From: Shewanella algidipiscicola | Lineage (GTDB): Bacteria > Pseudomonadota > Gammaproteobacteria > Enterobacterales > Shewanellaceae | Length of the DNA stretch: 64,000 nt | Direction: 5' to 3' | Assembly: GCF_003605125.1 (NCBI RefSeq) | Contig: NZ_QPQT01000005.1 | Span: 186,001 to 250,000, forward strand | In this document: in pieces, positions 18,966-29,358 of the stretch | Layout of the letters: each line of letters begins with the position of its first letter | How positions within the stretch are numbered: position 1 is the stretch's first letter | The notes under the pieces: model-generated | Told to the model about the DNA's origin: nothing | The model's input: only the letters and a program-made list of their open reading frames with translations | Databases searched by the model: none | Position numbers and translations under genes: made by a program

Positions 18966-21119
18966 ATGCGCGCTTTTTTCTACTGTCTATTAGTACCTGC
19001 ATTCTTGTATTGCTCTGTGGCGACCGCTGCGTATAGTCAACTTCAACTCGTGTCGCAAGAGGTTAAATTGAGAGAAACGCCGAGTCAGCTTTTTCAGGAG
19101 ATGATGCAATCCCTCAACTTTGATCTCAGCTTTAATAATGACACTGAATTTAGGCAAATAGCTCATGAGCATGGATTCGATGCTGAGGGGTTAGAAGAGC
19201 AACTGCAATGGCTGGCGCGCATTTACCTTGAATCTGACTTAGGGGAAAACGCCAGCATATCCAAAGCCTCAGCCATTATTACATCATTAGAAACCATTGC
19301 CGACACGCCTTATGATATGAGTAAATTATATATGCTAAAGGCACGCAAAATTGGCAGAGAAAAGCAAGATTACCAACAAGCTATCGCACTCTACACCCAA
19401 GCGCTTAATCAACTGGATAACTCTGAAGATGTTCGTACTGTGCTGCTTAGGCACAATATTCATCATCAATTAGGCGACCTCTACCGTATCACCTTACACA
19501 CCGCTCAGGCTCAGTTCCACCTTAATCAATATCGACAGCTAGCCTATCAGCTCAATAATGACTATCTCAGCGCCAACGCTGAAGCGGCACTAGGTAAGTT
19601 TTACACTAAAAATGAACAGTTTAACAAAGCATTACAGCATTACACCCAGGCTATTCGTCGCTCAGAAAACATCAACCAGCCCTTCTTGAATGCGATATTA
19701 TCACTTAGGCTAGCGCGGGTTTATCGCGAACTGCAATCTTGGGATGAAGCACTACAATATGCTCACAAAGCGGCAGACGGTTTTAAAGCGCTCAACAACA
19801 ATAATTACTTATCCAGTTGCATGACTGCCATCGCAATTGTTTATGCCGAGCAAGGATTATGGAATCAAGCCATCGATTATTATCTTAATGCGCAACAAAT
19901 TGATGTTAAAAGCGGTAACCTCACCGCGCAGGCGCTTAACTTCCATAATTTAGGTGAAGCCTATTTTAATAACAATGAAGCCCAAACAGCATTAGACTTT
20001 TTAATAAAAGCCAACAGCTTATTTTTACAGAAAAAAAGCAAACATTATTTGGTATACAACGACCTACTTATCGCTCAAGTTGCCAGCAGTATTGAGGATT
20101 GGCACATGGTTAATAATTATGCCGCTAAGGCCTTTGTTTTGGCTAAAGAAAAAAGTCTCTTAGAGCAGATGGTTGAGGCATTACGCTATCGTACTCAGGC
20201 CTTTATAGCGCTTGGTGACACAGAAAAAGCTCACAACGCGTTGACTCAACTGCTCGATCTTAGCGATGAGCTTAATCAACAAGCCAATGAAAAGCCTGAA
20301 TCCAACGAAAATAGTCTGGCAGAACAAAAGCTTGCGCTGCAATTGAGTCAATTAAAAACTACGAGCAATATCCAGCAGCAACAAAGTGCTCAATTTAAAA
20401 CAGCATTAGTGATTAGCCTAGTCTTGGCAGCCATGTTGTTATTAACCTGTATTTATCAATGGCGCAGTAAGCAACAAATTAGCCTACGAAAAGGGGCGTT
20501 AAAAAAGCGACTCACTAATGAGCCCGTCAGCGAAATTAATGGCTACCGTGGATTAACTGAATCCCTAAGCCAAGCCGATAAACTGGCCATGGTGGGATTA
20601 ATCTCGCTAACTAACAAACACAATATTGACATCCAATGGGGGGTAGACGCCTACCAGCAAGTGATGCTGAAATTTATGTCGCAATTAGATCTACAGCTAG
20701 AATGCGACAGCTATTTAATTCGCCCCGGTGTGCTGGCTATCACCCTCAAGCAATCGATAGCACCAATGATGCTATTAGGCGATATTCGCCGCGTGCTTGA
20801 AACCCAACCAAAGCTTAATGATGCTCAGTTACATTTAGGCATATTAAGCTTGCCACTATTACAAGATCCCGATATTAAGCTCGAACCTAATATCTATTTT
20901 AACGTGCTTCAGATGATGGTGGCTGGTGCAATAAGCCTTGGCCATAATAAAGACTATTTTGTCTCTATTATTCCGCTGAGTTTTGCCCCTGTTGCTATAT
21001 TTTCTCCGCCGCTCTACTCACACTTAGAAAAAGGTATCAGTCGCGGCTTGGTTAAAGTGGAATGCAACGATGATAAAACACTTATTCGTTGGCCAAGTGA
21101 TCATATAACCATTGATTAA
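18966..21119 (+). CDS. Membrane-anchored TPR protein with degenerate GGDEF-like domain
   Basis: A 717-residue protein. The signal peptide is at 1-22. A periplasmic array of tetratricopeptide repeats runs from about 110 to 430 (clear units around LGDLYRITLHTAQAQFHLNQ, AALGKFYTKNEQFNKALQHY and HNLGEAYFNNNEAQTALDF). A coiled segment and one membrane helix follow at about 479-497. The cytoplasmic C-terminal 200 residues follow GGDEF-domain spacing: AYQQVMLKFMSQL matches the helix before the signature, but the signature itself reads RPGVL instead of GGDEF. It is therefore unlikely to make cyclic di-GMP and may bind a partner. A GGDEF enzyme gene follows 187 bp downstream. Residual homology to GGDEF is my inference. 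Confidence 0.75.
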   Translation: MRAFFYCLLVPAFLYCSVATAAYSQLQLVSQEVKLRETPSQLFQEMMQSLNFDLSFNNDTEFRQIAHEHGFDAEGLEEQLQWLARIYLESDLGENASISKASAIITSLETIADTPYDMSKLYMLKARKIGREKQDYQQAIALYTQALNQLDNSEDVRTVLLRHNIHHQLGDLYRITLHTAQAQFHLNQYRQLAYQLNNDYLSANAEAALGKFYTKNEQFNKALQHYTQAIRRSENINQPFLNAILSLRLARVYRELQSWDEALQYAHKAADGFKALNNNNYLSSCMTAIAIVYAEQGLWNQAIDYYLNAQQIDVKSGNLTAQALNFHNLGEAYFNNNEAQTALDFLIKANSLFLQKKSKHYLVYNDLLIAQVASSIEDWHMVNNYAAKAFVLAKEKSLLEQMVEALRYRTQAFIALGDTEKAHNALTQLLDLSDELNQQANEKPESNENSLAEQKLALQLSQLKTTSNIQQQQSAQFKTALVISLVLAAMLLLTCIYQWRSKQQISLRKGALKKRLTNEPVSEINGYRGLTESLSQADKLAMVGLISLTNKHNIDIQWGVDAYQQVMLKFMSQLDLQLECDSYLIRPGVLAITLKQSIAPMMLLGDIRRVLETQPKLNDAQLHLGILSLPLLQDPDIKLEPNIYFNVLQMMVAGAISLGHNKDYFVSIIPLSFAPVAIFSPPLYSHLEKGISRGLVKVECNDDKTLIRWPSDHITID

Positions 21120-21306
21120 AAGGTTAAAATTGCGGATAAGCACGCATCTCTAGTCCAAAGTTCATTTGCTAAGGCTCATGAATGATATACCATTAGTGTT
21201 ATCGAAATTTGCTTTAAAGTGCTATGCAACTGAACGATTGCTAGATGCGCTGCATAAGATATTTTTACCATTATGATTACGCTCAATTACAATTATAAGG
21301 TCTAGC

Positions 21307-22863
21307 ATGAAAGACTCCATGGCAAGTGTGTCCCAACTATCACTTCTGCAGCAGAAGCTTCATAGTGCTAAAACCGCATTGAATGAGCTAAGCGAACAAA
21401 AAAACCAAAACCAACATGCTTTGCTGCAGTTTATTAGCCAGCTCAGTCTCGCCTGCAAAGGCCAAAGTATCGAACTCGATAACAAGTTAGCCAAATTGCG
21501 CCATAATCTGGCAAGTATCGAACATATCGAAGAGGTCTTGCCTGAGTTAGTCGAAGTTGAGCATTTAGTTAAACAGCAATATCACTATATGATGGCGCAG
21601 TTAGAAGATGGCCGCGCCAACTTAACTAAAGTGGTACGCCAGCTACAGCGATTTGACTCATTACCCGACAAACTCACAAAAGAGCTCGCCTATTTTAAGC
21701 AAGATTTGGGTAAACCGTTTTACACCTGCTGGGATTACTTCCCTAAGGTAAGAAGTCTTGTCAATTTTTATAATGCAATTTTACAGGCACAATTAGCCCA
21801 AGATGATCCCCTCTCTGTGTTACCTAAACACCGCCAACTCGCCCATGAATTGGCTCAGATGGTCTCAGAAATCGAATTTCGCAAAGATCAGCGCGATCAA
21901 GTTTTAGTCATCAAAGACTATTTAGCCGGTGAGATTGATATTGACGGCCTCATCGATGCCTATCAAACCGTATTAACGCTATTGCTGGAAAATATTGCGC
22001 TAGAGAAAAGTGCCTCAAAAGAATTTTTGTATGTACTCAACGATGCGCTATCGGCTGTACGAGAAGTGGTCACAGACTCCTATAACAATAGTCAACGCAG
22101 TTTCCAACTCAAGCAGCAACTTAATCGAGAAATTAATTCGCGGGTGGATAACGTGGGTGAAGCAGTCATCGATATTAATGATATTGACCAGCTCAAATCA
22201 CAGGTGGCTGAACAACTGGTTTCGATCCGCACCGCCCTCGGCCGCAAAGAAGCACTAGAGCAACGTGAACAAGCCCTGCTACGCAAATCCATCGAAACCA
22301 TGCGTGATGAGCTTAATGAGCTAAGTAAAGAAGCCAGTGTCTACAAGGAACGACTATTTGAGCAACAAAAGCTCACTATGCTTGACTCCTTAACACAACT
22401 GCCTAATCGAGCGGCGCTTGAAGAGCGTATGGAGCTCGAATACCGCAATTACCAACGTCACAAACAGCCATTATGGGTGGCTGTGGCTGATATCGACCAC
22501 TTCAAAGCGATTAATGATAGTTTTGGTCACAGCACGGGCGATAAAACCTTACAGGTGATCTCCATGGCGCTGAAAAACTCCTTGAGGGATTCTGAATTTG
22601 TAGCCCGTTACGGCGGTGAAGAATTTGTACTACTTATCCCCGATGTCTCTGCTACCGATATAAAACATCTGCTCAATCGTGTAAGGGAAAAAGTAAAAAA
22701 TATTCCTTTTAAATTTAAAAATCAGAGAATTACAGTTACAGTGTCTATAGGTGCTGCACAACTTCTCGATACTGAGCAGATAAATGAAACTTTCGAGCGA
22801 GCCGATGCAGCCCTCTACCAGGCTAAACACGAAAGCAGAGACAGAGTGATTATTGACGCGTAA
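21307..22863 (+). CDS. Diguanylate cyclase with N-terminal helical domain
   Basis: A cytoplasmic 518-residue protein predicted to make cyclic di-GMP from two GTP. Residues 1-340 are almost wholly helical, ending in a coiled coil around 305-350, with no membrane helix or recognised sensor domain. The GGDEF domain spans about 355-518, with LDSLTQLPNRAAL, DIDHFKAINDSFGH and an intact GGEEF at 436-440, so it should be active. The product-inhibition site reads R427-D-S-E430 rather than RxxD, which may weaken feedback. Its placement right after the TPR gene suggests shared regulation. Confidence 0.9.
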   Translation: MKDSMASVSQLSLLQQKLHSAKTALNELSEQKNQNQHALLQFISQLSLACKGQSIELDNKLAKLRHNLASIEHIEEVLPELVEVEHLVKQQYHYMMAQLEDGRANLTKVVRQLQRFDSLPDKLTKELAYFKQDLGKPFYTCWDYFPKVRSLVNFYNAILQAQLAQDDPLSVLPKHRQLAHELAQMVSEIEFRKDQRDQVLVIKDYLAGEIDIDGLIDAYQTVLTLLLENIALEKSASKEFLYVLNDALSAVREVVTDSYNNSQRSFQLKQQLNREINSRVDNVGEAVIDINDIDQLKSQVAEQLVSIRTALGRKEALEQREQALLRKSIETMRDELNELSKEASVYKERLFEQQKLTMLDSLTQLPNRAALEERMELEYRNYQRHKQPLWVAVADIDHFKAINDSFGHSTGDKTLQVISMALKNSLRDSEFVARYGGEEFVLLIPDVSATDIKHLLNRVREKVKNIPFKFKNQRITVTVSIGAAQLLDTEQINETFERADAALYQAKHESRDRVIIDA

Positions 22864-23007
22864 CCCGAAGCACAAACCGAAGATTTAGCCATCGACTAAA
22901 GTCCCCTGACATAGTCATATCGCTAAGGCCTCATCACTTAACCCCATAGTGAGCATCGGGCTTTCTCCTGTCATCTTCATGCATCACTCTGTACATAAGG
23001 AGATGCC

Positions 23008-24360
23008 ATGATCGTCAATATCAGCCCTAGAGGCAGTATGGATCAACTTTCACAACTGGAAGTCGATCGCCTCAAACAAAACGCCAGCAGTGAGCTGTAT
23101 CAATTATTTCGCAGTTGCGCACTCGCGGTACTCGCCTCAGGTTCCCATACCGATGATGCCTTACAACTGTTTGAACAGTATCGTGATTTTAATATCAATG
23201 TGCTCCGCCGTGAGCGGGGCATAAAGATAGAATTAATCAATCCGCCAGAAGCGGCTTTTGTCGATGGTAATATTATTGCGGGCATTCAAGAACACTTGTT
23301 CGCCGTCTTACGCGATATCGTCTATTTAAGTGACCGCTACGACAACCTCAAGCATATCAACCTCACGAATTCGAGCCACATCACTAATGTAGTATTTGAT
23401 ATTTTACGTAATGCTCAAGCCATTCCTCGCCGCGAGCCCAATATTGTCGTGTGTTGGGGTGGCCATAGTATTAATGCAGATGAATACCAATACACCCGCG
23501 AAGTCGGCTATCAGTTAGGTTTACGTAATCTCGATATTTGTACCGGTTGTGGCCCTGGCGCGATGGAAGGGCCCATGAAAGGCGCGGCGATAGGTCACGC
23601 CAAACAACGGGTTCGCGATGCAAGATACATAGGCTTAACCGAACCCAGCATCATCGCCGCCGAGCCTCCCAATCAAATTGTGAATGAACTCATCATTCTC
23701 CCTGATATCGAAAAGCGCCTAGAAGCTTTTGTACGCCTTGGCCATGGCATCATTATCTTCCCTGGCGGTGCCGGAACCGCCGAAGAGCTACTCTATCTAC
23801 TGGGTATTTTACTCAATAAAGAAAATCAGCCATTACCCTTCCCTCTCATTTTAACTGGGCCAAAAGAGAGTGAGGACTATTTTCGTAAAATTGATGAATT
23901 TATTGCCGCGACATTAGGCCAAGAAGCACAGAATAAGTACCAAATCATCATAGATGATCCCGTGCATGTTGCTCGCATTATGAGCCATGGCATGGATGAC
24001 ATTAAGCACTACCGCAAAGAAATTGGCGACTCTTACCAGTATAATTGGTCACTAAAAATTGAACCCGAATTTCAATTACCTTTTACTCCAACCCACGAAG
24101 TAATGAGTAACTTAAACCTTTATTTTATTAATAATAAAGCAGAGCTTGCCGCCAACTTAAGGCGTGCATTTTCTGGAATCGTAGCAGGAAATGTGAAGAT
24201 GGATACCATCAGAGATGTTCAAAAGTTTGGTCCATTTGAGCTTAAAGGCGACCCCAAACTCATGGCGATAATGGATACATTATTGCAAGCCTTTGTCGCC
24301 CAGCAACGCATGAAATTACCCGGAAGCACCTATCTTCCTTGCTATAAAATAGTCACCTAA
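23008..24360 (+). CDS. ppnN: PpnN (YgdH), pyrimidine/purine nucleotide 5'-monophosphate nucleosidase
   Basis: Cleaves nucleoside monophosphates to base and ribose 5-phosphate; the E. coli enzyme is activated by (p)ppGpp. The protein has 450 residues. The LOG-type catalytic core is seen in [34 protein letters not shown] and the nucleotide-binding [16 protein letters not shown]. An N-terminal domain [11 protein letters not shown] and a C-terminal extension flank it as in YgdH. A clear AAGGAG ribosome-binding site precedes the ATG. xni follows 65 bp later. Confidence 0.95.
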   Translation: MIVNISPRGSMDQLSQLEVDRLKQNASSELYQLFRSCALAVLASGSHTDDALQLFEQYRDFNINVLRRERGIKIELINPPEAAFVDGNIIAGIQEHLFAVLRDIVYLSDRYDNLKHINLTNSSHITNVVFDILRNAQAIPRREPNIVVCWGGHSINADEYQYTREVGYQLGLRNLDICTGCGPGAMEGPMKGAAIGHAKQRVRDARYIGLTEPSIIAAEPPNQIVNELIILPDIEKRLEAFVRLGHGIIIFPGGAGTAEELLYLLGILLNKENQPLPFPLILTGPKESEDYFRKIDEFIAATLGQEAQNKYQIIIDDPVHVARIMSHGMDDIKHYRKEIGDSYQYNWSLKIEPEFQLPFTPTHEVMSNLNLYFINNKAELAANLRRAFSGIVAGNVKMDTIRDVQKFGPFELKGDPKLMAIMDTLLQAFVAQQRMKLPGSTYLPCYKIVT

Positions 24361-24425
24361 TCCATAACGACTTACCTTAAATAGGTAGTTTTATTATCAG
24401 CTAAACCAGAGACCCGATACATTTT

Positions 24426-25193
24426 ATGAATACGTTTTTAATCATCGATGGACTGAATCTGGTGCGGCGCATCCATGCCGCACAACCTAATGAAAACGAT
24501 GTTAATGGCTTACCCCAACGTGTCGGATCCGCCTGCTTAAAACTACTCAAAACCCACACCCCATCCCATGTTGCTATTGTATGGGACGGTGATGCCATTT
24601 CTTGGCGCAAACGTTTATATGAAGATTATAAAAAAGGCCGAAAGCCTATGCCTGATGCGCTAGCAAAGGCATTAGAGGGCATTAAAGGCCACTTGGCAGA
24701 GCTCGGAATAAACTCTATCAACGCGCAAGCGGAAGCCGATGATGTCATAGCCACACTCGCCACTAAAATGAGTCAAGCACATAGGGCCATTATCGTCTCC
24801 ACCGATAAAGGCTTCACGCAATTACTGCACCCCAATATTTTACTGTGGGACTACTTTAATCAGTGTGAAATCAGTATCGCAGAGCGCGAGCAAAAGCTGG
24901 GAGTCGATCGCAGTCAATTTATCGACTTTTTAGCGCTAGCTGGTGATAACGGTAACAAGATCCCTGGCGTGCCAGGCATTGGTCCTAAATCGGCTTCAGA
25001 ACTATTAAAAACCTATATAACCTTAGCCAATATCTATGCTTCTCTAGACAATGTAGGGGCTAAACAGGCAAAAAAACTTGAGCAAGGAAAACCACTTGCC
25101 AGACTTAGCTATAAATTAGTCCAACTTCAAACAAACATGCCACTCAATACTCATTTAGCCTATTTTAGGGTCACACAGTCAAATGGCACGTAA
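24426..25193 (+). CDS. xni: Flap endonuclease Xni (exonuclease IX)
   Basis: Structure-specific 5' flap endonuclease related to the 5'-nuclease domain of DNA polymerase I. The protein has 255 residues. Metal-binding acidic residues are visible in LIIDGLNLVRR, IVWDGD, AEADDVIATLA and STDKGFTQLL. The helix-3-turn-helix is GDNGNKIPGVPGIGPKSA. Like E. coli Xni it lacks the polymerase domain. It follows ppnN on the same strand, an order shared with other gammaproteobacteria. Confidence 0.94.
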   Translation: MNTFLIIDGLNLVRRIHAAQPNENDVNGLPQRVGSACLKLLKTHTPSHVAIVWDGDAISWRKRLYEDYKKGRKPMPDALAKALEGIKGHLAELGINSINAQAEADDVIATLATKMSQAHRAIIVSTDKGFTQLLHPNILLWDYFNQCEISIAEREQKLGVDRSQFIDFLALAGDNGNKIPGVPGIGPKSASELLKTYITLANIYASLDNVGAKQAKKLEQGKPLARLSYKLVQLQTNMPLNTHLAYFRVTQSNGT

Positions 25194-25333
25194 ACATTGG
25201 CTTACTGAATAAATCAACATATTTACTAAGCTAACGCTATCTTCATCATTTCATCTGCCTTATATTGTAAAGGTTATGTTAACTACTTAGGCGATACTGT
25301 GATCACCGCCCAATATAAGGAACCTGTACAGGC

Positions 25334-25720
25334 ATGAAATCAAAAGTCCCCGTTATTATTGGTACTCTGTTTGCGGCTTACGTCGCTTTTGTACTTGTAG
25401 TGGTGTTGGTTTATGAACCAAGCCCAGAGGATATGGATTGGCAAGACAGAGAGGCATACAATAAAGCAAAACTCAGTGAGTTAACCCTAGGCCAACCCTT
25501 AGATACGGTCACATTGGTACTAGGTAAAGCCGATTTTTCAGAGGCAAAAACTGTCAAGCAGGACTCGCTGCAAGTGTTATTTTACCGTACTCATCACACT
25601 AAGTCTGACGGTGAAACCACCCGAGATGAATGCACCCCACTGCTGTTTAAAAACAATAAACTTATCGCATGGGGCCAAGATACTTATCAGCAATATTTAA
25701 CCACTAATATCGGCGGTTAA
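25334..25720 (+). CDS. DUF3192 membrane-anchored protein
   Basis: A 128-residue protein with one N-terminal membrane helix (residues about 7-27, VIIGTLFAAYVAFVLVVVLV) and a periplasmic domain. The core LTLGQPLDTVTLVLGKADF, FYRTHHTKSDGETTRDECTPLLFKNNKLIAWG matches my memory of DUF3192, a family limited to marine gammaproteobacteria and resembling BamE/OmlA in fold. It has a single periplasmic Cys in DECTP. Function unknown. It is convergent with the methyltransferase-like gene that follows. Confidence 0.78.
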   Translation: MKSKVPVIIGTLFAAYVAFVLVVVLVYEPSPEDMDWQDREAYNKAKLSELTLGQPLDTVTLVLGKADFSEAKTVKQDSLQVLFYRTHHTKSDGETTRDECTPLLFKNNKLIAWGQDTYQQYLTTNIGG

Positions 25721-25760
25721 TACGCACAAAATCGCGCTGGCTAGACAGCAGGAGGCAGCG

Positions 25761-26294
25761 CTAACACCAGCGCCTAACACGCTGACAATACTCGTCATAG
25801 ACCTTGGGAAAGCGTGCCCGTAGATAATGCTCCTCAGCCTTAATAGCAATATAATACACCCCCACACAGCTCGGGATCACACTTAGCATCACCCATAACG
25901 AGTCCAGTATCGTTCCCAGCCCGAGGGGGTAAATACAAAAAATCATATAAATCGGATTACGCGAGTAGCGATAGTAGCCAGTGGTGATGATGCATGAGGC
26001 TGGCCCCCAAGGTTCTATAGAGGTGTGTTTTCGCTTAAAAATCAATAGCAAATGCACAAGCATCAATAAGCCAAGCAACATCAGCACCTGCGCCAGCACC
26101 TTTAGAACTTGGGGCAATGCAATACCCGAAGGATAATACTGCTCGGCCACATAGGCTAACACCATCATAATGATAAAGACGAGCGGTGGTGGAAACCTCA
26201 CCTTAGCGCCTTGATTGTCAGGGTCTTGTTTGTCAGCAAGGATATTAACTCGCTGTTTATTGTCAGTATCTACATCGTTATTTTTAACTGTCAT
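25761..26294 (-). CDS. Isoprenylcysteine carboxyl methyltransferase family protein
   Basis: A 177-residue membrane protein with about four helices in two pairs (near residues 35-85 and 110-150). The C-terminal half carries the ICMT/PEMT SAM-binding pattern: TTGYYRYSRNPIYMIF and the later Glu-Glu in KAEEHYLRARFPKVYDEYCQRVRRW. Its methyl acceptor is unknown; bacteria use such proteins on lipids, isoprenoids or small molecules. The ATG at 26294 is chosen because the longer frame starts with a TTG inside the terminator of the gene upstream. Confidence 0.85.
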   Translation of the reverse strand: MTVKNNDVDTDNKQRVNILADKQDPDNQGAKVRFPPPLVFIIMMVLAYVAEQYYPSGIALPQVLKVLAQVLMLLGLLMLVHLLLIFKRKHTSIEPWGPASCIITTGYYRYSRNPIYMIFCIYPLGLGTILDSLWVMLSVIPSCVGVYYIAIKAEEHYLRARFPKVYDEYCQRVRRWC

Positions 26295-26322
26295 GGACAC
26301 CCCCGCTGTTATCTTGGATAAC

Positions 26323-26352
26323 AAAAAGCCGAGCAAGGGTACGCTCGGCTTT
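26323..26352 (-). terminator. Terminator after the S9 peptidase gene
   Basis: AAAGCCGAGC and GCTCGGCTTT form a 10-bp stem around an 8-nt loop, followed on the minus strand by TTTTTG. It lies 37 bp after the peptidase stop and 31 bp before the methyltransferase-like start. Confidence 0.92.
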
Positions 26353-26388
26353 CATTCTATTTGCTCATTGCCTTTGCATTAAGATCTC

Positions 26389-29229
26389 TTAATCAGCTTT
26401 TTTATACTCAGTATACGCTTCGCCTTGCTGTAGCCATTGCGGTGCAGGCGTGCCTTTAAGATAATGATCGAAGTACTGCATCATACGTAGGCTGTAGTCC
26501 AGTTTATTGGGGTACTTTTTCAGATGATGAGGCTCATCTTCATACTGTAAAAACACCACCTCTTTACCCGCACGTCGCATGGCTAAATAAAGCTCAACGC
26601 CTTGCTCCCACGGCACGGCATCATCTTTATCACCAAACATGATCATCATAGGTGTTTTAATCCGCTCGGCATAGAATATCGGTGAATTTTCGATATATTT
26701 TTGCGGCGCATTAAACAAACTTTCACCTATACGACTCTGACCCGTTTCGTACTGAAACTGGCGGGCAAGGCCTGTTCCGTGACGTATGCCACTGTAAGCA
26801 CTGGTCATGTTTGCCACTGGCGCCCCTGTTACCGCCGCTTTAAATATATGGGTTTGAGTCACCGCAAATGCGGTTTGATACCCGCCCCACGAATGACCTT
26901 GAATACCAATCGCCTCTCTATCGGCAATCCCCATTTCAATCAAATGCTGTACACCAGAAGTTAAGGCCTGGACCGATGCAGCCCCCGGATACCCTACTTC
27001 AAACCGAATATCGGGTAAGAAAATGGCATAACCATTATCGGCATACCAAGCAAAATTGGGGCGATGGTTTAGTTTCATTTGCGGAAAAGCATGCAACCTG
27101 TCACTCATGAAACGGTAAAAATAAACCAGTACAGGATAACGCTTACCCGCTTGATAATTGCTCGGTTTAATTAAAACCCCGTCCAATGGTTGACCATCAC
27201 CATTAGTCCAGTGTACCAGCTCAGCATTACCCCAATCGAGACCACGTCTTTGACTATCTAGGTCGGTTTGACGCACTGCGTGCTGCGGCGTGCTAATATT
27301 GCTGCTGTATATATCGGGGTACAGGTCATAACGCTGCTTACTATATAGTACCGTATCACTGAGCTCTGCACGGGCTAAAGGCGTGAGTTTATAATCGCCT
27401 TGCATCAATGCTTTAACCCCAGCTCCGCCAACCTTAGCCTGATAAAAACCATCACCTTTAGTACGCTCGTTATAGCCATGCAATAACACGCCTTGGCCAT
27501 CGGTTAAGATTGTGGGTTTATCTTTATGCTCCACTAAACCTGCGAGTCGATACTGGATCTGCTGCTGACGACCTTTACCCGCCGTAATAGTAAAGCCCGT
27601 TAGTGATTCGGTATTAAATTGCCAAATATCATATTTATCATAAGCTAAAAACGCCGAGCCATCTTCAAGCCAGGGACCAAAACCGTAACTAGGTGCGGCC
27701 GAGGGGTAATCGTGATCTTCGTCGGCAAAAGGCGTATCTATATCTTTGGTCAGGTGCACTCGTCGATCTTGTGCTATCTGATAGAGAAATAGCTCTCCTT
27801 GCTGGTAATAGGCCGCAAAACGTTCATTGGGCGATAGCCTTGGTGCTTCACCACTAGGTTGTTGGGGTAAAAACAACTTTTTGCGCCCCGTATTAATGTC
27901 GACAATATAGTAGTCGCGGTAAAAACCCGCCCAGGTGATCATTTTAAGGTAAGGCTTATCAGAACTGGCGATCAGATAGCGCTGCTGCTGTTGCAGCTCA
28001 ATATCGGGTACTTGTCGATCCGCTAGTTGCACCACTTGATTGTTATTAAGGTGCAGCACCGCGAGATAACTGCGCTTAAGATCTTTTTTATATTGCTTTA
28101 TTTCATTAGGTTTAATCCTAGGATCGTCGCCATGCCAAAGTTTAAGTCCACGCTGAGCGGTGATCATACTAGGGTCAAAAAGATCGGACTCTGACGCCAC
28201 TTTAGGCAGCTCAAGCTGTTGGTTAACCTGAGGTACACGACCAAAAAATAGGCGTTTACTGTCTTCAGAGAAGGTCAGTTCACTATAACGATTAAGGGTC
28301 CATTCATCTGTATTGGGAACCTTATGGGTGCGGCCATCGGCCAAATGATACAAGCTCAATTGGTATTCGCGGCCAAAAGGCGCCTGAGACGCTGTGCCAA
28401 ATGTGTAAGCGACAAAGCGGCCATCTTCGCTTACTGATACCGCACCAATTTGTTGGTCTACATACGTTTGCAACACTGTTTGCTTATCGGTATTAAGATC
28501 GATCAACACCAAATTATGCACATTAGCGTTAATATCATTTTGCGCCACCAGCGCATAACGGCCAGCCTTATCAAAATAATAAGCGGTAACTTGGTCGATT
28601 TTTTGGCTGCTAGCACCGTTTAAGTTTACCAATTCTAAGGTACGGCCTTTATCGTATTTATCCACTTTAGGGACACTTGCATCTGCCTTAGCGCTAGTAA
28701 CCTCAGCAGTCGCCCTTTCTTGAAGGTCACTTTCCGCTTTAGCATCACTTTCATCGGAAGCCTCATCGGCGGTATACCAGATAGCCATATGCGAGCCAGC
28801 CTGATTAAAAGCAAATTTCTCGACGCTGGCATACTGCACTTGGCTACCGGTATCGGTATTGAGTAATACCAACCCCGACTTTAATTGCTTACGCGCCTTA
28901 TCAGTAGCCATCTCTTGCTCGAGTAAAGTCGGCTCAATCACAAATGCGGCAAAACGACCATCACGATTGATTTGAGGTTTAGATCCGCCTTTCACTGTAA
29001 ATGAGTTGTTTGAATCGAGTCGTTGCGCTAAACCGTGACTATCGCCGCGATCGGGGGCAACTTCAACTGCAAAGGCGCCCCCTTGAGCTGCTAATACTGG
29101 CTTATGCAGGGACTCAAATTTCATGATGGCGTTGGGGGTGACATCTGCGGCAAACGAACCAGCAGAAAAAAGGCTGACACATAACATGGTCAGTGATGCT
29201 GTAGGTAATAACTTCAAGGCTTTCCTCAT
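26389..29229 (-). CDS. Secreted S9 (prolyl oligopeptidase) family peptidase
   Basis: A 946-residue exported serine peptidase. The signal peptide of about 27 residues ends in GSFA. A long beta-propeller-like region covers roughly 50-660. The C-terminal alpha/beta-hydrolase domain holds the nucleophile in GIQGHSWGGYQ, the Asp in MFGDKDDAVPWEQG and the His in YEDEPHHLKKYPNKLDY. This is the usual layout of large S9 enzymes in Shewanella that act on short peptides in the periplasm or outside. An Ala/Glu/Lys-rich insert near 155-190 looks like a flexible loop. It diverges from icd. Confidence 0.9.
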   Translation of the reverse strand: MRKALKLLPTASLTMLCVSLFSAGSFAADVTPNAIMKFESLHKPVLAAQGGAFAVEVAPDRGDSHGLAQRLDSNNSFTVKGGSKPQINRDGRFAAFVIEPTLLEQEMATDKARKQLKSGLVLLNTDTGSQVQYASVEKFAFNQAGSHMAIWYTADEASDESDAKAESDLQERATAEVTSAKADASVPKVDKYDKGRTLELVNLNGASSQKIDQVTAYYFDKAGRYALVAQNDINANVHNLVLIDLNTDKQTVLQTYVDQQIGAVSVSEDGRFVAYTFGTASQAPFGREYQLSLYHLADGRTHKVPNTDEWTLNRYSELTFSEDSKRLFFGRVPQVNQQLELPKVASESDLFDPSMITAQRGLKLWHGDDPRIKPNEIKQYKKDLKRSYLAVLHLNNNQVVQLADRQVPDIELQQQQRYLIASSDKPYLKMITWAGFYRDYYIVDINTGRKKLFLPQQPSGEAPRLSPNERFAAYYQQGELFLYQIAQDRRVHLTKDIDTPFADEDHDYPSAAPSYGFGPWLEDGSAFLAYDKYDIWQFNTESLTGFTITAGKGRQQQIQYRLAGLVEHKDKPTILTDGQGVLLHGYNERTKGDGFYQAKVGGAGVKALMQGDYKLTPLARAELSDTVLYSKQRYDLYPDIYSSNISTPQHAVRQTDLDSQRRGLDWGNAELVHWTNGDGQPLDGVLIKPSNYQAGKRYPVLVYFYRFMSDRLHAFPQMKLNHRPNFAWYADNGYAIFLPDIRFEVGYPGAASVQALTSGVQHLIEMGIADREAIGIQGHSWGGYQTAFAVTQTHIFKAAVTGAPVANMTSAYSGIRHGTGLARQFQYETGQSRIGESLFNAPQKYIENSPIFYAERIKTPMMIMFGDKDDAVPWEQGVELYLAMRRAGKEVVFLQYEDEPHHLKKYPNKLDYSLRMMQYFDHYLKGTPAPQWLQQGEAYTEYKKAD

Positions 29230-29358
29230 TATAATTATTTTATTAACAACTTTATCGCATTCTGTCGCTATATCTTAGACTAAAGTAGACTTTTTTAACG
29301 CTTAATGATCAATCATCGTCATTAGTCCTTATTAATGCAAGTTAAGCGCAACAAATAA

